Shown in pieces: positions 18,927 to 28,375 of a stretch of DNA of 60,331 nucleotides; the stretch's first letter is position 1; every line of letters begins with the position of its first letter. Under the pieces are notes generated by a model. That model saw only the letters and a program-made list of their open reading frames with translations, ran no database searches and was not told the DNA's origin. The translations under genes and the position numbers were made by a program. This DNA is from Candidatus Gastranaerophilales bacterium. GTDB taxonomy: Bacteria > Cyanobacteriota > Vampirovibrionia > Gastranaerophilales > Gastranaerophilaceae. The stretch is from NCBI GenBank assembly GCA_944322545.1, contig CALUPF010000011.1:1-60331 (forward strand), read 5' to 3'.

Positions 18927-19505
18927 ATGAACGTTACACCAGTACAAAAATCTTTAATAAAAGTCCGTAATGTAGTTTCAAATCCTAAGTTTGCAGAATT
19001 TGCAAGAAACACAGTTTGTGCAATCTCTGTTGAGACGACACTTAAAGCTACTTGTAGACCAACTTTTATATATTGTGATAAAAATGCAAATAAACAGTCT
19101 AAAAAATATGCCGCAACAAAAGAGTTTTTATATCAATGGTTTTGTTTGGGGCTTTATTTAAGCTTGATTAAACCGGTGAGTAAAAAAGTCTATGGTTTGT
19201 TAGGTAAAAAACTTTCACAAAATAATCCGGAAAATAAAAGAAAATTGGCGTTATACGATAATTTTCAAAAAAGTATTCAAGAAGCAAAAGATAAAAATGT
19301 CAAAAAAAGATTGGAAAATCAGTTAAGCCACCTTTTACACACTAATAAGGACTATCATTTTGGAAAAGGTGTAAAAGAATTTAGCTCTATTGCTTCAACT
19401 GTTTTCATTTTGGCACTTTGTGCTCCAATTGCGTCGCAAATCATTTTGCACCCAGTTATGGATTTGATTTTTGGATCTAAGTCTAAAAATAAAAAAGCTA
19501 GTTAG
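18927..19505 (+). CDS. unknown membrane-associated protein with MNVTPV start, paralogue of preceding gene
   Basis: This 192-aa protein starts MNVTPV, like other unknowns in this window (MITPI at 38506, MNITPI at 54070). It has a shared K.T.RP...KYAA.KEFLYQW block at about 38-70, a hydrophobic stretch (FCLGLYLSLIKPV), a charged helical middle and a C-terminal hydrophobic segment (STVFILALCAPIASQIIL). The function is unknown. The downstream terminator marks the end of the two-gene operon. Confidence 0.55.
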   Translation: MNVTPVQKSLIKVRNVVSNPKFAEFARNTVCAISVETTLKATCRPTFIYCDKNANKQSKKYAATKEFLYQWFCLGLYLSLIKPVSKKVYGLLGKKLSQNNPENKRKLALYDNFQKSIQEAKDKNVKKRLENQLSHLLHTNKDYHFGKGVKEFSSIASTVFILALCAPIASQIILHPVMDLIFGSKSKNKKAS

Positions 19506-19540
19506 CTTTTGATTTTGAGAATATTTAATTTGATTATAAT

Positions 19541-19570
19541 CAAGCCTCTCAGTTAAGAGAGGCTTGTTAT
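19541..19570 (+). terminator. intrinsic terminator
   Basis: A 10-bp perfect stem CAAGCCTCTC / GAGAGGCTTG with a 6-nt loop (19541-19566) is followed by a T-rich stretch. It ends the 18390-19505 operon. Confidence 0.85.
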
Positions 19571-19624
19571 TTAGCTAAAAAAAATATATACTCATTTGGT
19601 GAGTTGATTAAGTTTGTATATTTA

Positions 19625-20707
19625 ATGAAGAAGATTTATTTTACTATTGTGTTCTTTTTTATGCTGTCAATGTTATTTGATAGCAGGGCTTTTGCTGTTG
19701 ATTTTAATAGTAGCGTTGAAAAATCTAAAACACAAAAAGTTATAAATGTAGAAGAAAAGGTTTCTGAATCTTTTGATTGGAATAATTACATGGAAAAAGT
19801 TCAAACAAAAGTTAAAAAAAATTGGAATCCTCCTTTTTCTAAAAAAAGTATAAGAACAGTTGTGCTATTTTCAATAGACAGGTCTGGAAACATATCTTCT
19901 TTAGCAGTTAAGACTTCTTCAAATATACCAAGTGCTGATTATGCAGCTATTGATGCAGTTAAAAAGTCTGCACCATTTGAGCCTTTTGCTGATTATGTAA
20001 AACACAATAAAGTGGATGTACAAATTACTCTTGATTACAATGTGCATAATTATATAAATAGGGTAAATATAGGTAATGATAAATTTCTTGCTAAAAAGTT
20101 TTTTGTTCGAGGTTTATTCTATTACAAAAGTAAAAAATACAAAGAGGCTATATTATATTATACAAAAGCAATAAAATTGGATCCTGATGATGATAATTAC
20201 TATTTATATAGAGGTCTTGCTTATTTAGACAAAAAGGATTATTCAAAGGCGGTAGATGATTTTTCTGCAGGAATAAAGTTAGATTCTGGTAATATTAATT
20301 TTTATCTTAAACGGGCAGCTGCTTACGTCGAGTTAAAACAATATAACAAAGCTATTGTCGATTTAACAAAATCAATAGAATTGAGACCTGATGTTTCTGC
20401 GGTATATGAAAATCGAGCGCATTTCTATTTTTTAGTTGCTGATTATAATAATGCTGTTTTAGATTATTCAAAAGCAATTGAATTGGCACCGAAACAAGCT
20501 GATTTATATTATTTTAGAGCAGCTTCATACAAAAATTTATTGCAATACGATAAAGCTATTGAGGATGTGTTAAAAGCAATCAAATTTGAGCCTAAAAATA
20601 CTGATTATTATTACTTAATAGCTAATATATATGAACTTAAAGAGGATTATAAAACGTCATTTTCTTATCGTCGAAAAGCTTTTAAATATGAAAAACGAAA
20701 TAAATAA
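19625..20707 (+). CDS. secreted TonB-C-terminal domain plus TPR protein
   Basis: I take the ATG at 19625 (MKKIYFTIVFFFMLSMLFDSRAFA) because it gives a normal signal peptide; an upstream TTG at 19604 would add seven residues. The mature part holds a TonB C-terminal-like domain at about 45-140 (YMEKVQTKVKKNWNPPF, VVLFSIDRSGNISS, DYAAIDAVKKSAPFEPF), then about six TPR repeats (for example YYTKAIKLDPDDDNYYLYRG, DLTKSIELRPDVSAVYENRA). It is probably a periplasmic scaffold. TonB-C domains without a membrane anchor plus TPR occur in envelope proteins of unknown role. Confidence 0.78.
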   Translation: MKKIYFTIVFFFMLSMLFDSRAFAVDFNSSVEKSKTQKVINVEEKVSESFDWNNYMEKVQTKVKKNWNPPFSKKSIRTVVLFSIDRSGNISSLAVKTSSNIPSADYAAIDAVKKSAPFEPFADYVKHNKVDVQITLDYNVHNYINRVNIGNDKFLAKKFFVRGLFYYKSKKYKEAILYYTKAIKLDPDDDNYYLYRGLAYLDKKDYSKAVDDFSAGIKLDSGNINFYLKRAAAYVELKQYNKAIVDLTKSIELRPDVSAVYENRAHFYFLVADYNNAVLDYSKAIELAPKQADLYYFRAASYKNLLQYDKAIEDVLKAIKFEPKNTDYYYLIANIYELKEDYKTSFSYRRKAFKYEKRNK

Positions 20708-20718
20708 TTTTTTATACT

Positions 20719-21736
20719 GTGTGTTTTTTTTATGAGGATAGTATAAGATTAAATAATAATTTATTAAAAGATATAAATACAAATTTGATTTTGGCACTTG
20801 CTGTGGGTTTAATTCCTACTTTTTTATTTTGGGCTATTTATACCACTAATGTCCATGCTGCAGACCAATCTTTGACACATTTTTTTGTTTGGTTTTTTTC
20901 TTCAATAAATACATTGTTAACTTATAGTGATATCAAAAATCAACTTTTATTATTATCTTTTTGTGTGCTTTTACCTTTAGGGGTTTATATATGCGTTTTT
21001 GCTTATATAGTTAAATATCTGTTGAAAATGAAAGCTATATTATCAGATTTGCATATCAAACATGTTGATTTGCTTGAGGATAAAATTTGTTTTGAATATA
21101 GCAAACCTGAATACAATTTTGAGTGTAAGTTTAATGAGCTAAAAAAAAATACACTTTCAAGTTATATTGCAATGGTCAAATGGAACTGCGACTGTGTCTG
21201 GTGGTTATAAAATTGGGGATATGAAATTTTACTTCACAAAAAATGATGATACTACTTATTCAATATCTACAACACCTTTCCCTTTGTACGCAATGTCTTA
21301 TATTTTAAAAATCGTAGATTATTTTAAAATTAATGGTATTGTTTTTTCATATGAGTTTATCAAAGATGATGGGAAAAAAGATTCTAATACTAAAGAGTTT
21401 GAGAAAAAAATAGCTAATTATATAAGTGAAGGTAGATATAGATTATCAAAGAATGATCAATTTGCAATTCTATTTTTATCTCAGCTATCTTATCTATTGG
21501 GTATTGGATTAATGATCAATTTTAAAGATAATGTTGCAAATTTTCCTAACGATATAGGTTTAGTTTTATTTTCATTGCCAATAATAATTTCGGCAGTTTT
21601 AGATGTTGGACTTTTACTTGATAAAAATAAACTCCAGGGTTTAAAAATGAACTACAAAGTCTTGAATCACTATAATTTAATTATGTTTATAAAAATTATA
21701 GTGTTTGTTTGTGTCGTTGTTGGATGTTTTATCTAG
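20719..21736 (+). pseudogene. unknown membrane protein interrupted by a frameshift in an A9 run
   Basis: Two overlapping frames join into one plausible protein of about 340 aa. The first frame (20719-21210) has two membrane helices and runs to KFNELKKN; the second frame takes over in the A9 run at 21141-21149 and reads IHFQVILQWSNGTATVSGGYKIGDMKF, ending with two more membrane helices. After the run the first frame yields only an unnatural Cys/Trp-rich tail. The start is unclear: only GTG at 20719 is in frame. No family recognised. The frameshift may be real, slippage-corrected or an assembly error. Confidence 0.5.
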
Positions 21737-21754
21737 AAGGTTAGTTCTTTTTCG

Positions 21755-22798
21755 TTACTTTTTTAATGGCTTAACGTTAAAATTAGAACGATATTCAGTT
21801 TCTTGCCAGAAAACATTTTCCGCAACTAAACATTCTGGGTTTAGTTTTACGCCATCTAACATTATTTCTTTAAGCTTCTTATAGCCGGCTCTGTCTATCA
21901 AGTGTCCGCCGTGAAGGTATTCAGGCTTGTTATCCATAACATAAGCTGAAAATTTTTGCCAATTTTTTAGCGTGTTTAAAATAACATCTTCTGTTGCCCA
22001 ATTTAAAAACATTTTGCCTGCTCGTGGTGTTTGGCGGCCCGTTCTTCCACCGATGATAACTCTATAAAAAGGTGTTTCTTTTCTTGTCCAAGCACTTGTC
22101 GGACAAGCTCTTACGCACTCACCACATCCAACGCAGCAGCAAGCATCTTTTTCTACCTTACTAAGATTTTCATTTAAACTAAGTACTCTTGTTGCACCTT
22201 TTTCACAAGCTTTTACACACGCGCCACAAGCAATACATCTTTCAGGGTGGTATTCCATTCTTGCTGTACCGATAATACCGAAATCACACATATGTGCTTT
22301 GTTGCAATCATTTGGACATCCTGAAATGTTTATTTTTATGTGATAGTGACTGGGGAATATTATTGATTCTATTTTTCTTGCAAGTTCAAACGTGTTGATA
22401 TTCCCGCATATACAGTGATAATTTCCTATACATGCAGTGATATTTCTTACGCCGATTGTAGGATAGCCACTATGTGGTTCCCAATAGGCTTCTTCACCTG
22501 CAATAGTGTTCATATTTACGTCACATATACAAGTTTCTACATCTTTGATGTAGGTTTCTATATATTTGTTAACAGCTTGAATATTCTCGTAAGGGATTCC
22601 TGTTACATTGAAAGTTTGCCTTGTTCCAAAATGGAAATTGCCGTCACCAAAAGTTTGGGCAATATGTTGTATTACACTCAAATATTTTGCATCAATAAAT
22701 CCGCCAGGTACTCTCATTTGTAGCATAAATTTGCCGGGTTCTTTTGATTGTCTGTAACAATTTAATCTTAATTTTTTTATATCAATATCTTTATTCAT
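21755..22798 (-). CDS. asrC: anaerobic sulfite reductase subunit C (siroheme subunit)
   Basis: This 347-aa protein is the catalytic subunit of the Asr complex, which reduces sulfite to sulfide in the cytoplasm with electrons from NADH through AsrB and AsrA. The nitrite/sulfite reductase ferredoxin-like half starts GKFMLQMRVPGGFI; the siroheme/4Fe-4S ligands are C123, C129 (CIGNYHC) and C161, C165 (CPNDC). Two ferredoxin motifs follow: C188 C191 C194 C198 and C222 C225 C228 C232. Length and motif order fit AsrC. It is the last gene of asrABC, 21 bp after asrB. Confidence 0.93.
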   Translation of the reverse strand: MNKDIDIKKLRLNCYRQSKEPGKFMLQMRVPGGFIDAKYLSVIQHIAQTFGDGNFHFGTRQTFNVTGIPYENIQAVNKYIETYIKDVETCICDVNMNTIAGEEAYWEPHSGYPTIGVRNITACIGNYHCICGNINTFELARKIESIIFPSHYHIKINISGCPNDCNKAHMCDFGIIGTARMEYHPERCIACGACVKACEKGATRVLSLNENLSKVEKDACCCVGCGECVRACPTSAWTRKETPFYRVIIGGRTGRQTPRAGKMFLNWATEDVILNTLKNWQKFSAYVMDNKPEYLHGGHLIDRAGYKKLKEIMLDGVKLNPECLVAENVFWQETEYRSNFNVKPLKK

Positions 22799-22819
22799 AA
22801 AAATAAAATTCCTTGCTCT

Positions 22820-23623
22820 TTAGTCAACTAAATTTTTTGCTACTGTATATGGGAAAACAGGCCCATCTAAACAAATATATGTTTCATCAATTCTGCAATG
22901 ACCGCACTTGCCTATTGCACAAGACATTTTACGTTCAAAACTCATCCAAATTTTTTCATCAGGGATGTTATATTTTTTCAACTCAAGACCGGCAAATTTC
23001 ATCATAATAGGCGGGCCAACAACTATAGCTGCATAGTTATCCTCAAAAGAATTAAAATCGATTTCTTTAACAAAATTTGTTACTAAACCGCTGTTCCAGC
23101 CTTCAATGCTTTCATTATCAAGAGTATAAAAAGTTTTGAATTTATCTTGCCATTTTTTCAGCTCGTCTTTGAATAAAATACTTTCTTTGTTTTTAAAGCC
23201 AGAAATAAGAGTAACAGACTTAACAGAAGATATGTTGTTATAAAATTCGTTCAACAAAGAACGTACAGGAGCAAGACCTGTTCCCCCTGTAATAAAAACA
23301 AGATGTTTGTCTTTTAATTCTTCAACAGGCCAACCGTTTCCGTATGGACCTCTTAAAAATAAAAAATCCCCTGCTTGTTTTTCAAAGATTTCATTTGTTA
23401 CTTTCCCTACAGCTCTGAGGGTAAAATCCATATAGCCATCACCTATTTCAGAAATTGAGATAGGTGCTTCTCCTATTTTTGGAACAGAAAGTTGCATAAA
23501 TTGCCCATGGTTAGCTTTAAAAGGGCTTTCAACTCTAAATGTCCATTCAATATCAGTTTCTTTAACAACTGATATGATTTTGCACGCTGTCGGAATCATG
23601 TGATTTTTATTTTGTTGAGTCAT
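22820..23623 (-). CDS. asrB: anaerobic sulfite reductase subunit B (FAD/NAD-binding)
   Basis: This 267-aa protein of the ferredoxin-reductase family has a flavin-binding beta barrel with FLRGPYGNGWPV, an NAD site TGGTGLAPVRSLLNEF (about 110-126) and a C-terminal 2Fe-2S Cys cluster of the PyrK type, CAIGKCGHCRID..C. It passes electrons from NADH to the AsrA/AsrC iron-sulfur clusters. It is intact, with 3 bp between its start and the asrA stop, which indicates translational coupling with asrA. A working AsrB and AsrC beside a broken asrA is odd. Confidence 0.93.
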   Translation of the reverse strand: MTQQNKNHMIPTACKIISVVKETDIEWTFRVESPFKANHGQFMQLSVPKIGEAPISISEIGDGYMDFTLRAVGKVTNEIFEKQAGDFLFLRGPYGNGWPVEELKDKHLVFITGGTGLAPVRSLLNEFYNNISSVKSVTLISGFKNKESILFKDELKKWQDKFKTFYTLDNESIEGWNSGLVTNFVKEIDFNSFEDNYAAIVVGPPIMMKFAGLELKKYNIPDEKIWMSFERKMSCAIGKCGHCRIDETYICLDGPVFPYTVAKNLVD

Positions 23624-23626
23624 AAG

Positions 23627-24665
23627 TTACTCCTGAGTATTGCTGTTTGTAATTTTAACTATTGCATTGTTCATTTTTTCCAGTGTTGAGACAATAGAAA
23701 TAGCTTCAGGACACCTATGAATACATCTTCCACACCCAACACACATGTGTCTTGTTTTAAATCTTTCTTTATAATCGTGGAATTTATGCAGTAGTTTGTA
23801 GCGCATTCTTTCAGACGCTTTGTTTCTTATCTCTTTTTGTCCTGCCATTTTGTCAAAACCTTCTATCTGACAAGACGCATAGACTCTTTTTCTTTCCCCT
23901 ACTTTAGGGTTTTCGCTAAAGATTATATCTTTTGTTGTAAATCAGGTACAAGTAGGGCAACAAACTGTGCAACTTCCGCAAGCGATACATCTTTTATCGT
24001 ACTCTTGCCATAGTGGATGCTGTTTTAGTTTGTTCAAAACATCCTTGTTAGGAATTTCATTAACTTGAACAGAAATACTGTTTTGGCTAACAAATTCAGG
24101 TTCGTATTCTGTTTGTTCACAATTTTCAAAACAGGATAAAAACTCGTTATCTTTAACAGATAACAAATATTCATTTTCAACTTGTTTGATTGCTATTGAC
24201 CAATTATCGGTAGTATTGGAATTCATACTTACACAAAAACAAGTATCATCCCCGCCGTTGCAATCCATCAATACAAATTTCAAATTATTTTTAATTCTTG
24301 AAAAATAAATATCAGAGAACTCACCATTTTCTTCATAAATTTTGCTTTGAACTTGAATCGCATTGATATCACAGGGTCTGGCAAACAACAAAATCGGTTT
24401 TTGTGAGGCAGTGCTTTCTTTGAATTCATTTTCAATAAAATAAAAAAGAGTTTCATTTATGGGGGTTAGCACCTCTTTTGCTGAATAGTCACTTTTTTTG
24501 AGAAAATTCTATCTCTTTTATGCTTTTGATTTTTGCGTATCTGACTATATCTGTATCAGAATATCTTCCTTGCTTAGGGAACCTTTTTGGGGCATATATG
24601 TCATATTTAGCAAAAAGCGCTGAAAGCAGATTATCTGCATTGTCTACATTAAATTTAAAACCCAT
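23627..24665 (-). pseudogene. asrA: anaerobic sulfite reductase subunit A, interrupted by a frameshift and an in-frame UGA
   Basis: The product would be the 4Fe-4S ferredoxin-like subunit that links AsrB to AsrC. Three pieces match AsrA end to end. Piece 1 (24665-24489) starts MGFKFNVDN and has YDIYAPKRFPKQGRYSDTDI. Piece 2 resumes one frame over after an A7 run at 24491-24498; with one A removed the reading is SQKSDYSAKEVLTPINE. It ends CIACGSCTVCCPTCT then TGA at 23942-23944, where the family has Cys (CPTCTCF). After the TGA, frame and homology continue without further lesions through ASCQIEGFDKMAG to CVGCGRCIHRCPE. The ATG at 24665 has GGAG upstream. It is either a recent pseudogene, an error, or a recoded gene. 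Confidence 0.85.
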
Positions 24666-24987
24666 AACAAACTCCAAAATAATTTAATCTAGTGTCGCAG
24701 TTGTCGCCTCGAACCTCCAACTCCTGCCATTAGCGGGGCGGGTGCCAACTGCTCACCTTTTCAAGGTGACACTCCAAAAATTCGTTCACGTCTTCCTCTC
24801 GCAAAAACTGACATTTAGTCAGCTTTTGCTCGGCAGAGTGCTCCTAATCACGAATTTTTCTCGGACAATATTATTATAAAAGTGTAATATCAAAATGGTC
24901 TGCCGTTAAAATATTTACTTAGTATTAATCTTTAGAAATATTTAATATAAATCTTATCGGTTTGCGGTAAAATTTAATAATACAATA
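24666..24987. other. divergent intergenic region between asr operon and nirA/hem operon
   Basis: These 320 bp hold no gene. The asr-proximal half contains the GC-richer structured repeat described separately (24700-24870). The nirA-proximal half is AT-rich and holds a loosely repeated TGCCGTTAAAA / TGCGGTAAAAT pair (about 24901 and 24961) that could be regulatory. The promoters of both operons must lie here. Confidence 0.6.
24700..24870. repeat. structured dispersed repeat with nested hairpins (related copy at window end)
   Basis: A 10-bp perfect outer stem AAAAATTCGT (24776-24785) / ACGAATTTTT (24850-24859) encloses an inner hairpin GCAAAA.CTGAC-ATTTA-GTCAG.TTTTGC (24801-24829). To the left lie a second hairpin TCACCTT-TTC-AAGGTGA (24753-24769) and a CAGTTG/CAACTG pair. 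The core around CTGACATTTAGTCAG..CGGCAGAGT recurs at 60283-60327. It is more GC-rich than its surroundings and has no ORF, which suggests a REP/MITE-like extragenic element. Confidence 0.65.
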
Positions 24988-26562
24988 ATGGGGCTTAATA
25001 TTATGACATTAACTTTTGCCTGTGATGAAAAAAAAGATATGAGAACCGAAATCCAAGAATTTGCGGATGTTTGTAAAAAATACTATAACGGTGAATTATC
25101 TATTTCAGAATACAAATCTATATCAGGCGGTTTTGGTACATATTCTGAACGCGGGCATAAAACCGGTATGCTCAGATTAAGAACTCCTGCAGGCGTATTG
25201 GATTCAGAAAAATTCAAGTTTTTGATAGATAGTATAGAAAAATACAATATACAAAACGTTCATATAACAACAAATCAATCAATACAGTTGCATAATCTAG
25301 AGCCCCATGTAATACCACAATTAATGTTAGAAGCATACGATGCTAATATAATTACGCGAGGTGGCGGTGGTGATAATCCAAGAAACGTCTTGTGTTCACC
25401 ATTATCAGGTGTTGAAAAAGGTGAATATTTTGATGTTATCCCTTATGCCAAAGCAGCTTCTGACTTTTTGATAAGTTTAATTGGAAAGATTAAATTGCCA
25501 AGAAAGCTAAAAGTTGGTTTTTCTAACACTTCTGAAAATATTGTACACGCTACATACAGAGATATGGGATTTGTTGCCAAAGCTAACGGAAAATTTGATT
25601 TGTATACGGCAGGCGGGTTGGGCGTAAATCCTGAGCTTGGCGTTAAAACTGCTGAAGATATAGAGCCTCAAGATATCTTGTATTACATAGCTGCTATGGT
25701 TCGTATGTTTATGAAACACGGCAACTATGATAACAGAGCAAAAGCAAGAACAAGATATATTCCAAAAACTATTGGTGAAGAAACTTATTTGTCTGAATTT
25801 AACAGTATTTTAGAATCTTTAAAACAAACAGAAGATTTGACTTGTAATGTTGAAACTACTTCAATCACAAAACAAGGTAACGGAGAATTTGCAAAAATCG
25901 AAAATAATGTAATAGAACAAAAGCAAGAAGGATTATACGCCGTAAAATATCATCCGCACCTTGGCAATCCGTCTATTCAAGTTTTAAAAGATTTATATGA
26001 TTTAGTTTCTTCATTAAAAGATGTTGAAGTAAGACTTTCTACAAAAGAAGAAATGTATATCATTAATCTTACTGCAGAAGAAGCAAATAAGGTCTTGGAT
26101 ATAATAAATAATGATAACGCTTCTACTGAGTTGCAAGAATCAGTAAGCTGCGTAGGTGCAACAATTTGTCAACAAGGTATTGCTGATTCAAGCGGGTTGT
26201 TGAAAAAAATTATTCAAGTTGATAAAGAAGAAAACTTTAAAAACGGGGTATTACCTAAATTGTGTATTTCAGGGTGTCAATCATCTTGCGCTGCACATCA
26301 AACTGGTCGTATTGGTTTTAAAGGCGGAAAGAAAAAAGTAGATAACGTGCTCACTGACGTTTTTGATGTCTTTTTAGGTGGTAATGAAATACAAGGCAAA
26401 GAACGTTTTGGCGAAGTTCTTGGAACAGTAGCGGCTGATAATATCCCTGAAATGTTGAGAAAATTAGGCAAAGAAATTCAAACAGAAAATTCGACATTTG
26501 AAAATTGGATAATTAATAATGAAAGTCGCTTTGTTGATATCATTAAGGAGTATTCAATTTGA
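24988..26562 (+). CDS. siroheme nitrite/sulfite reductase (NirA-like)
   Basis: This 524-aa protein of the ferredoxin-dependent nitrite/sulfite reductase family catalyses six-electron reduction of nitrite to ammonia or sulfite to sulfide in the cytoplasm. The siroheme pocket is seen in HITTNQSIQLHNL and in RARTRY-type basic residues (KARTRYIPK). The siroheme/4Fe-4S ligands are CVGATIC and CISGCQSSC near the C-terminus. Nitrite and sulfite cannot be told apart by eye. An internal ATG at 25003 is an alternative start. It is the first gene of an operon making siroheme, and its TGA stop overlaps the hemA start by 4 bp. Confidence 0.88.
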   Translation: MGLNIMTLTFACDEKKDMRTEIQEFADVCKKYYNGELSISEYKSISGGFGTYSERGHKTGMLRLRTPAGVLDSEKFKFLIDSIEKYNIQNVHITTNQSIQLHNLEPHVIPQLMLEAYDANIITRGGGGDNPRNVLCSPLSGVEKGEYFDVIPYAKAASDFLISLIGKIKLPRKLKVGFSNTSENIVHATYRDMGFVAKANGKFDLYTAGGLGVNPELGVKTAEDIEPQDILYYIAAMVRMFMKHGNYDNRAKARTRYIPKTIGEETYLSEFNSILESLKQTEDLTCNVETTSITKQGNGEFAKIENNVIEQKQEGLYAVKYHPHLGNPSIQVLKDLYDLVSSLKDVEVRLSTKEEMYIINLTAEEANKVLDIINNDNASTELQESVSCVGATICQQGIADSSGLLKKIIQVDKEENFKNGVLPKLCISGCQSSCAAHQTGRIGFKGGKKKVDNVLTDVFDVFLGGNEIQGKERFGEVLGTVAADNIPEMLRKLGKEIQTENSTFENWIINNESRFVDIIKEYSI

Positions 26563-27710
26563 AATGCATAAGTATAAGTTTCAAAACAGCTCCGGAAAAT
26601 ATTAGAAACAAATTCGCATTTACAAATTCAGAAAAAGAAAACTTCTTGTCTCAATTAAGTGAATTTATCACTGATGCAAAATGCATTATTCTTGCCACTT
26701 GCAATCGTACTGAAATATACGTTGAATCAAAGAATGCGGATTTTTCTGTTCTTGAAAATTTGTTGTCTCAAAAGACAAAACTTACTGTCAGTGAAATAAG
26801 AAAATATGCAAGATACTACGAAAAACAAAGCGCAATAGAACATATTTTTAAAGTAACTTGTGGGCTTGATTCTATGATTTTGGGCGAAAATGAAATACTC
26901 TCACAAGTTAAACAAACTTATCTTGATTCTCTGCAAGAAAAAAGAACCGGATATGAACTGAACACAGCCTTTTTGAGTGCATTGTCTTGCGCAAAAAAAA
27001 TTAAAACTCAAACAGAAATTTCTAAAACCGCTGTTTCTTACGCAACTTTAGCTTGCAGTGAAATTAAAAATTTTATGCAAGAAAATAATCTTACTGAACC
27101 TAGTGTTTTAATAATTGGTGCCAGCGGCAAGATTGGTTCATCTATTATCAAAAATATTTTAAGCAAAAACTGGAATATAAAAATTATTGCAACTCAAAGA
27201 GCTCACGGCAATTCTGTAAATTTTACGGATAAAATTTCTGTTATAGATTATTCACAAAGATTTGACTGTTTAAAAAATGTTGATATTGTAATCTCAGCAA
27301 CAAAAAGCCCTCATTACACAATAAATTACGCTGACACGGTTTTAAATTTATCATCAAAAAAATTGCTTTTTATTGATTTGGCTGCGCCATATGATATTGA
27401 TAGAGAAATTTCTAAAATTGAAAACTGCAAGCTTATTACAATAGATTATTTTAAAGAAATAGTTAAAAACAACAACACAAAAAAAGAAAAAGCCGTTGAT
27501 GATGCTCACGATATTTTAAATCAAGAATTACAAAAACTATATAAAAATATAATTTATCATAATGCGTTAGATAAAATTAAGGCAGAAGGTTCTAAACATA
27601 AAGATTTTTCTTTAGAAAAATTTTTGTGTCATTTAAAGGATAAACTGGATGCAGAATCTTTTGCAAATGTTGTTGATGCAATAGATAAGGAAGGAAGCTG
27701 TATCTTATGA
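26559..27710 (+). CDS. hemA: glutamyl-tRNA reductase
   Basis: This 383-aa enzyme reduces glutamyl-tRNA(Glu) with NADPH to glutamate-1-semialdehyde, the first committed step of C5-pathway tetrapyrrole synthesis. The catalytic Cys lies in ILATCNRTEIY (about residue 49); GLDSMILGENEIL and the NADPH-binding VLIIGASGKIGSS follow, then an incomplete dimerisation domain, giving a slightly short protein. The start is TTG at 26559, chosen because AAGGAG lies 7 bp upstream and MKCISISFKTAPENIR is the natural N-terminus. It overlaps nirA and sirC by 4 bp on each side: tight coupling. Confidence 0.95.
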   Translation: MKCISISFKTAPENIRNKFAFTNSEKENFLSQLSEFITDAKCIILATCNRTEIYVESKNADFSVLENLLSQKTKLTVSEIRKYARYYEKQSAIEHIFKVTCGLDSMILGENEILSQVKQTYLDSLQEKRTGYELNTAFLSALSCAKKIKTQTEISKTAVSYATLACSEIKNFMQENNLTEPSVLIIGASGKIGSSIIKNILSKNWNIKIIATQRAHGNSVNFTDKISVIDYSQRFDCLKNVDIVISATKSPHYTINYADTVLNLSSKKLLFIDLAAPYDIDREISKIENCKLITIDYFKEIVKNNNTKKEKAVDDAHDILNQELQKLYKNIIYHNALDKIKAEGSKHKDFSLEKFLCHLKDKLDAESFANVVDAIDKEGSCIL

Positions 27711-28354
27711 TGTCATATTTTCCATTGTTTGTTGATTTAAAAGATAAAAACATATTGGTTGTAGGCGGCGGCAATGTAGCGTTTAGAAAAATTGTTAAAC
27801 TTCTTCCTTTTGAAGCTAAAATAACAATAGTTTCGCCTAAAATTTGTTCTGAAATTGCAGAGCTTTTAGTTCAAAATCAAAATTTAACATACAAACAAAA
27901 GTCTGTTGATATCGATGATATAAAAAACGCTTACATTGCAATTACAGCAACCGATGAGGCATCTGTAAATGCTTTTGTTGCTCAAAACTGTAAAAATAAT
28001 AATATATTTGTAAATTCCGTTGATGATATAGAAAATTGTTCTTTCATATTTCCTGCATTAATAAAGAAAGATTCTTTTGTTATGGGGTGTACAACAAGCG
28101 GTAAAGCTCCTTATGTTTCAGCTTATCTAAAAAACGTAATAGAAAACGATATTCCTGAAAATCTTGATGAAATTATTGAAAATATCGCAATACTAAGACA
28201 AGAATTAAAACTTAAAATAAAAAAACAAAATATACGTGCTAAAGTTATTCACTTGCTTTTAGAATACTATCAAAAGCACAATTTTAATCTCGGTTTGGAA
28301 GAACTGAAGTCTGAGTTAAACTCTTTAATCGATAATGTATATTTAAAAAATTAA
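27707..28354 (+). CDS. sirC: precorrin-2 dehydrogenase (siroheme synthase N-domain, SirC/Met8-like)
   Basis: This 215-aa protein has a Rossmann NAD site NILVVGGGNVAFRKI at about 15-29 and the family motif GCTTSGKAPYVSAYLK. It oxidises precorrin-2 to sirohydrochlorin. Its length fits SirC/YlnF or a short Met8; Met8-type enzymes also insert iron. No separate sirohydrochlorin ferrochelatase (CbiX/SirB type) is present in this cluster, so this protein may do both steps or the gene may lie elsewhere. It overlaps hemA by 4 bp; a second ATG three bases later is equally possible. Confidence 0.88.
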   Translation: MMSYFPLFVDLKDKNILVVGGGNVAFRKIVKLLPFEAKITIVSPKICSEIAELLVQNQNLTYKQKSVDIDDIKNAYIAITATDEASVNAFVAQNCKNNNIFVNSVDDIENCSFIFPALIKKDSFVMGCTTSGKAPYVSAYLKNVIENDIPENLDEIIENIAILRQELKLKIKKQNIRAKVIHLLLEYYQKHNFNLGLEELKSELNSLIDNVYLKN

Positions 28355-28375
28355 TTAAAAAGAAACGGATATTTA

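Noticed and set aside
23900..23945. Alternative genetic code with UGA read as Trp or Gly
   Set aside because: UGA ends nirA, ldpA and cobA/hemD at exact overlaps with downstream starts, so the standard code is in use.
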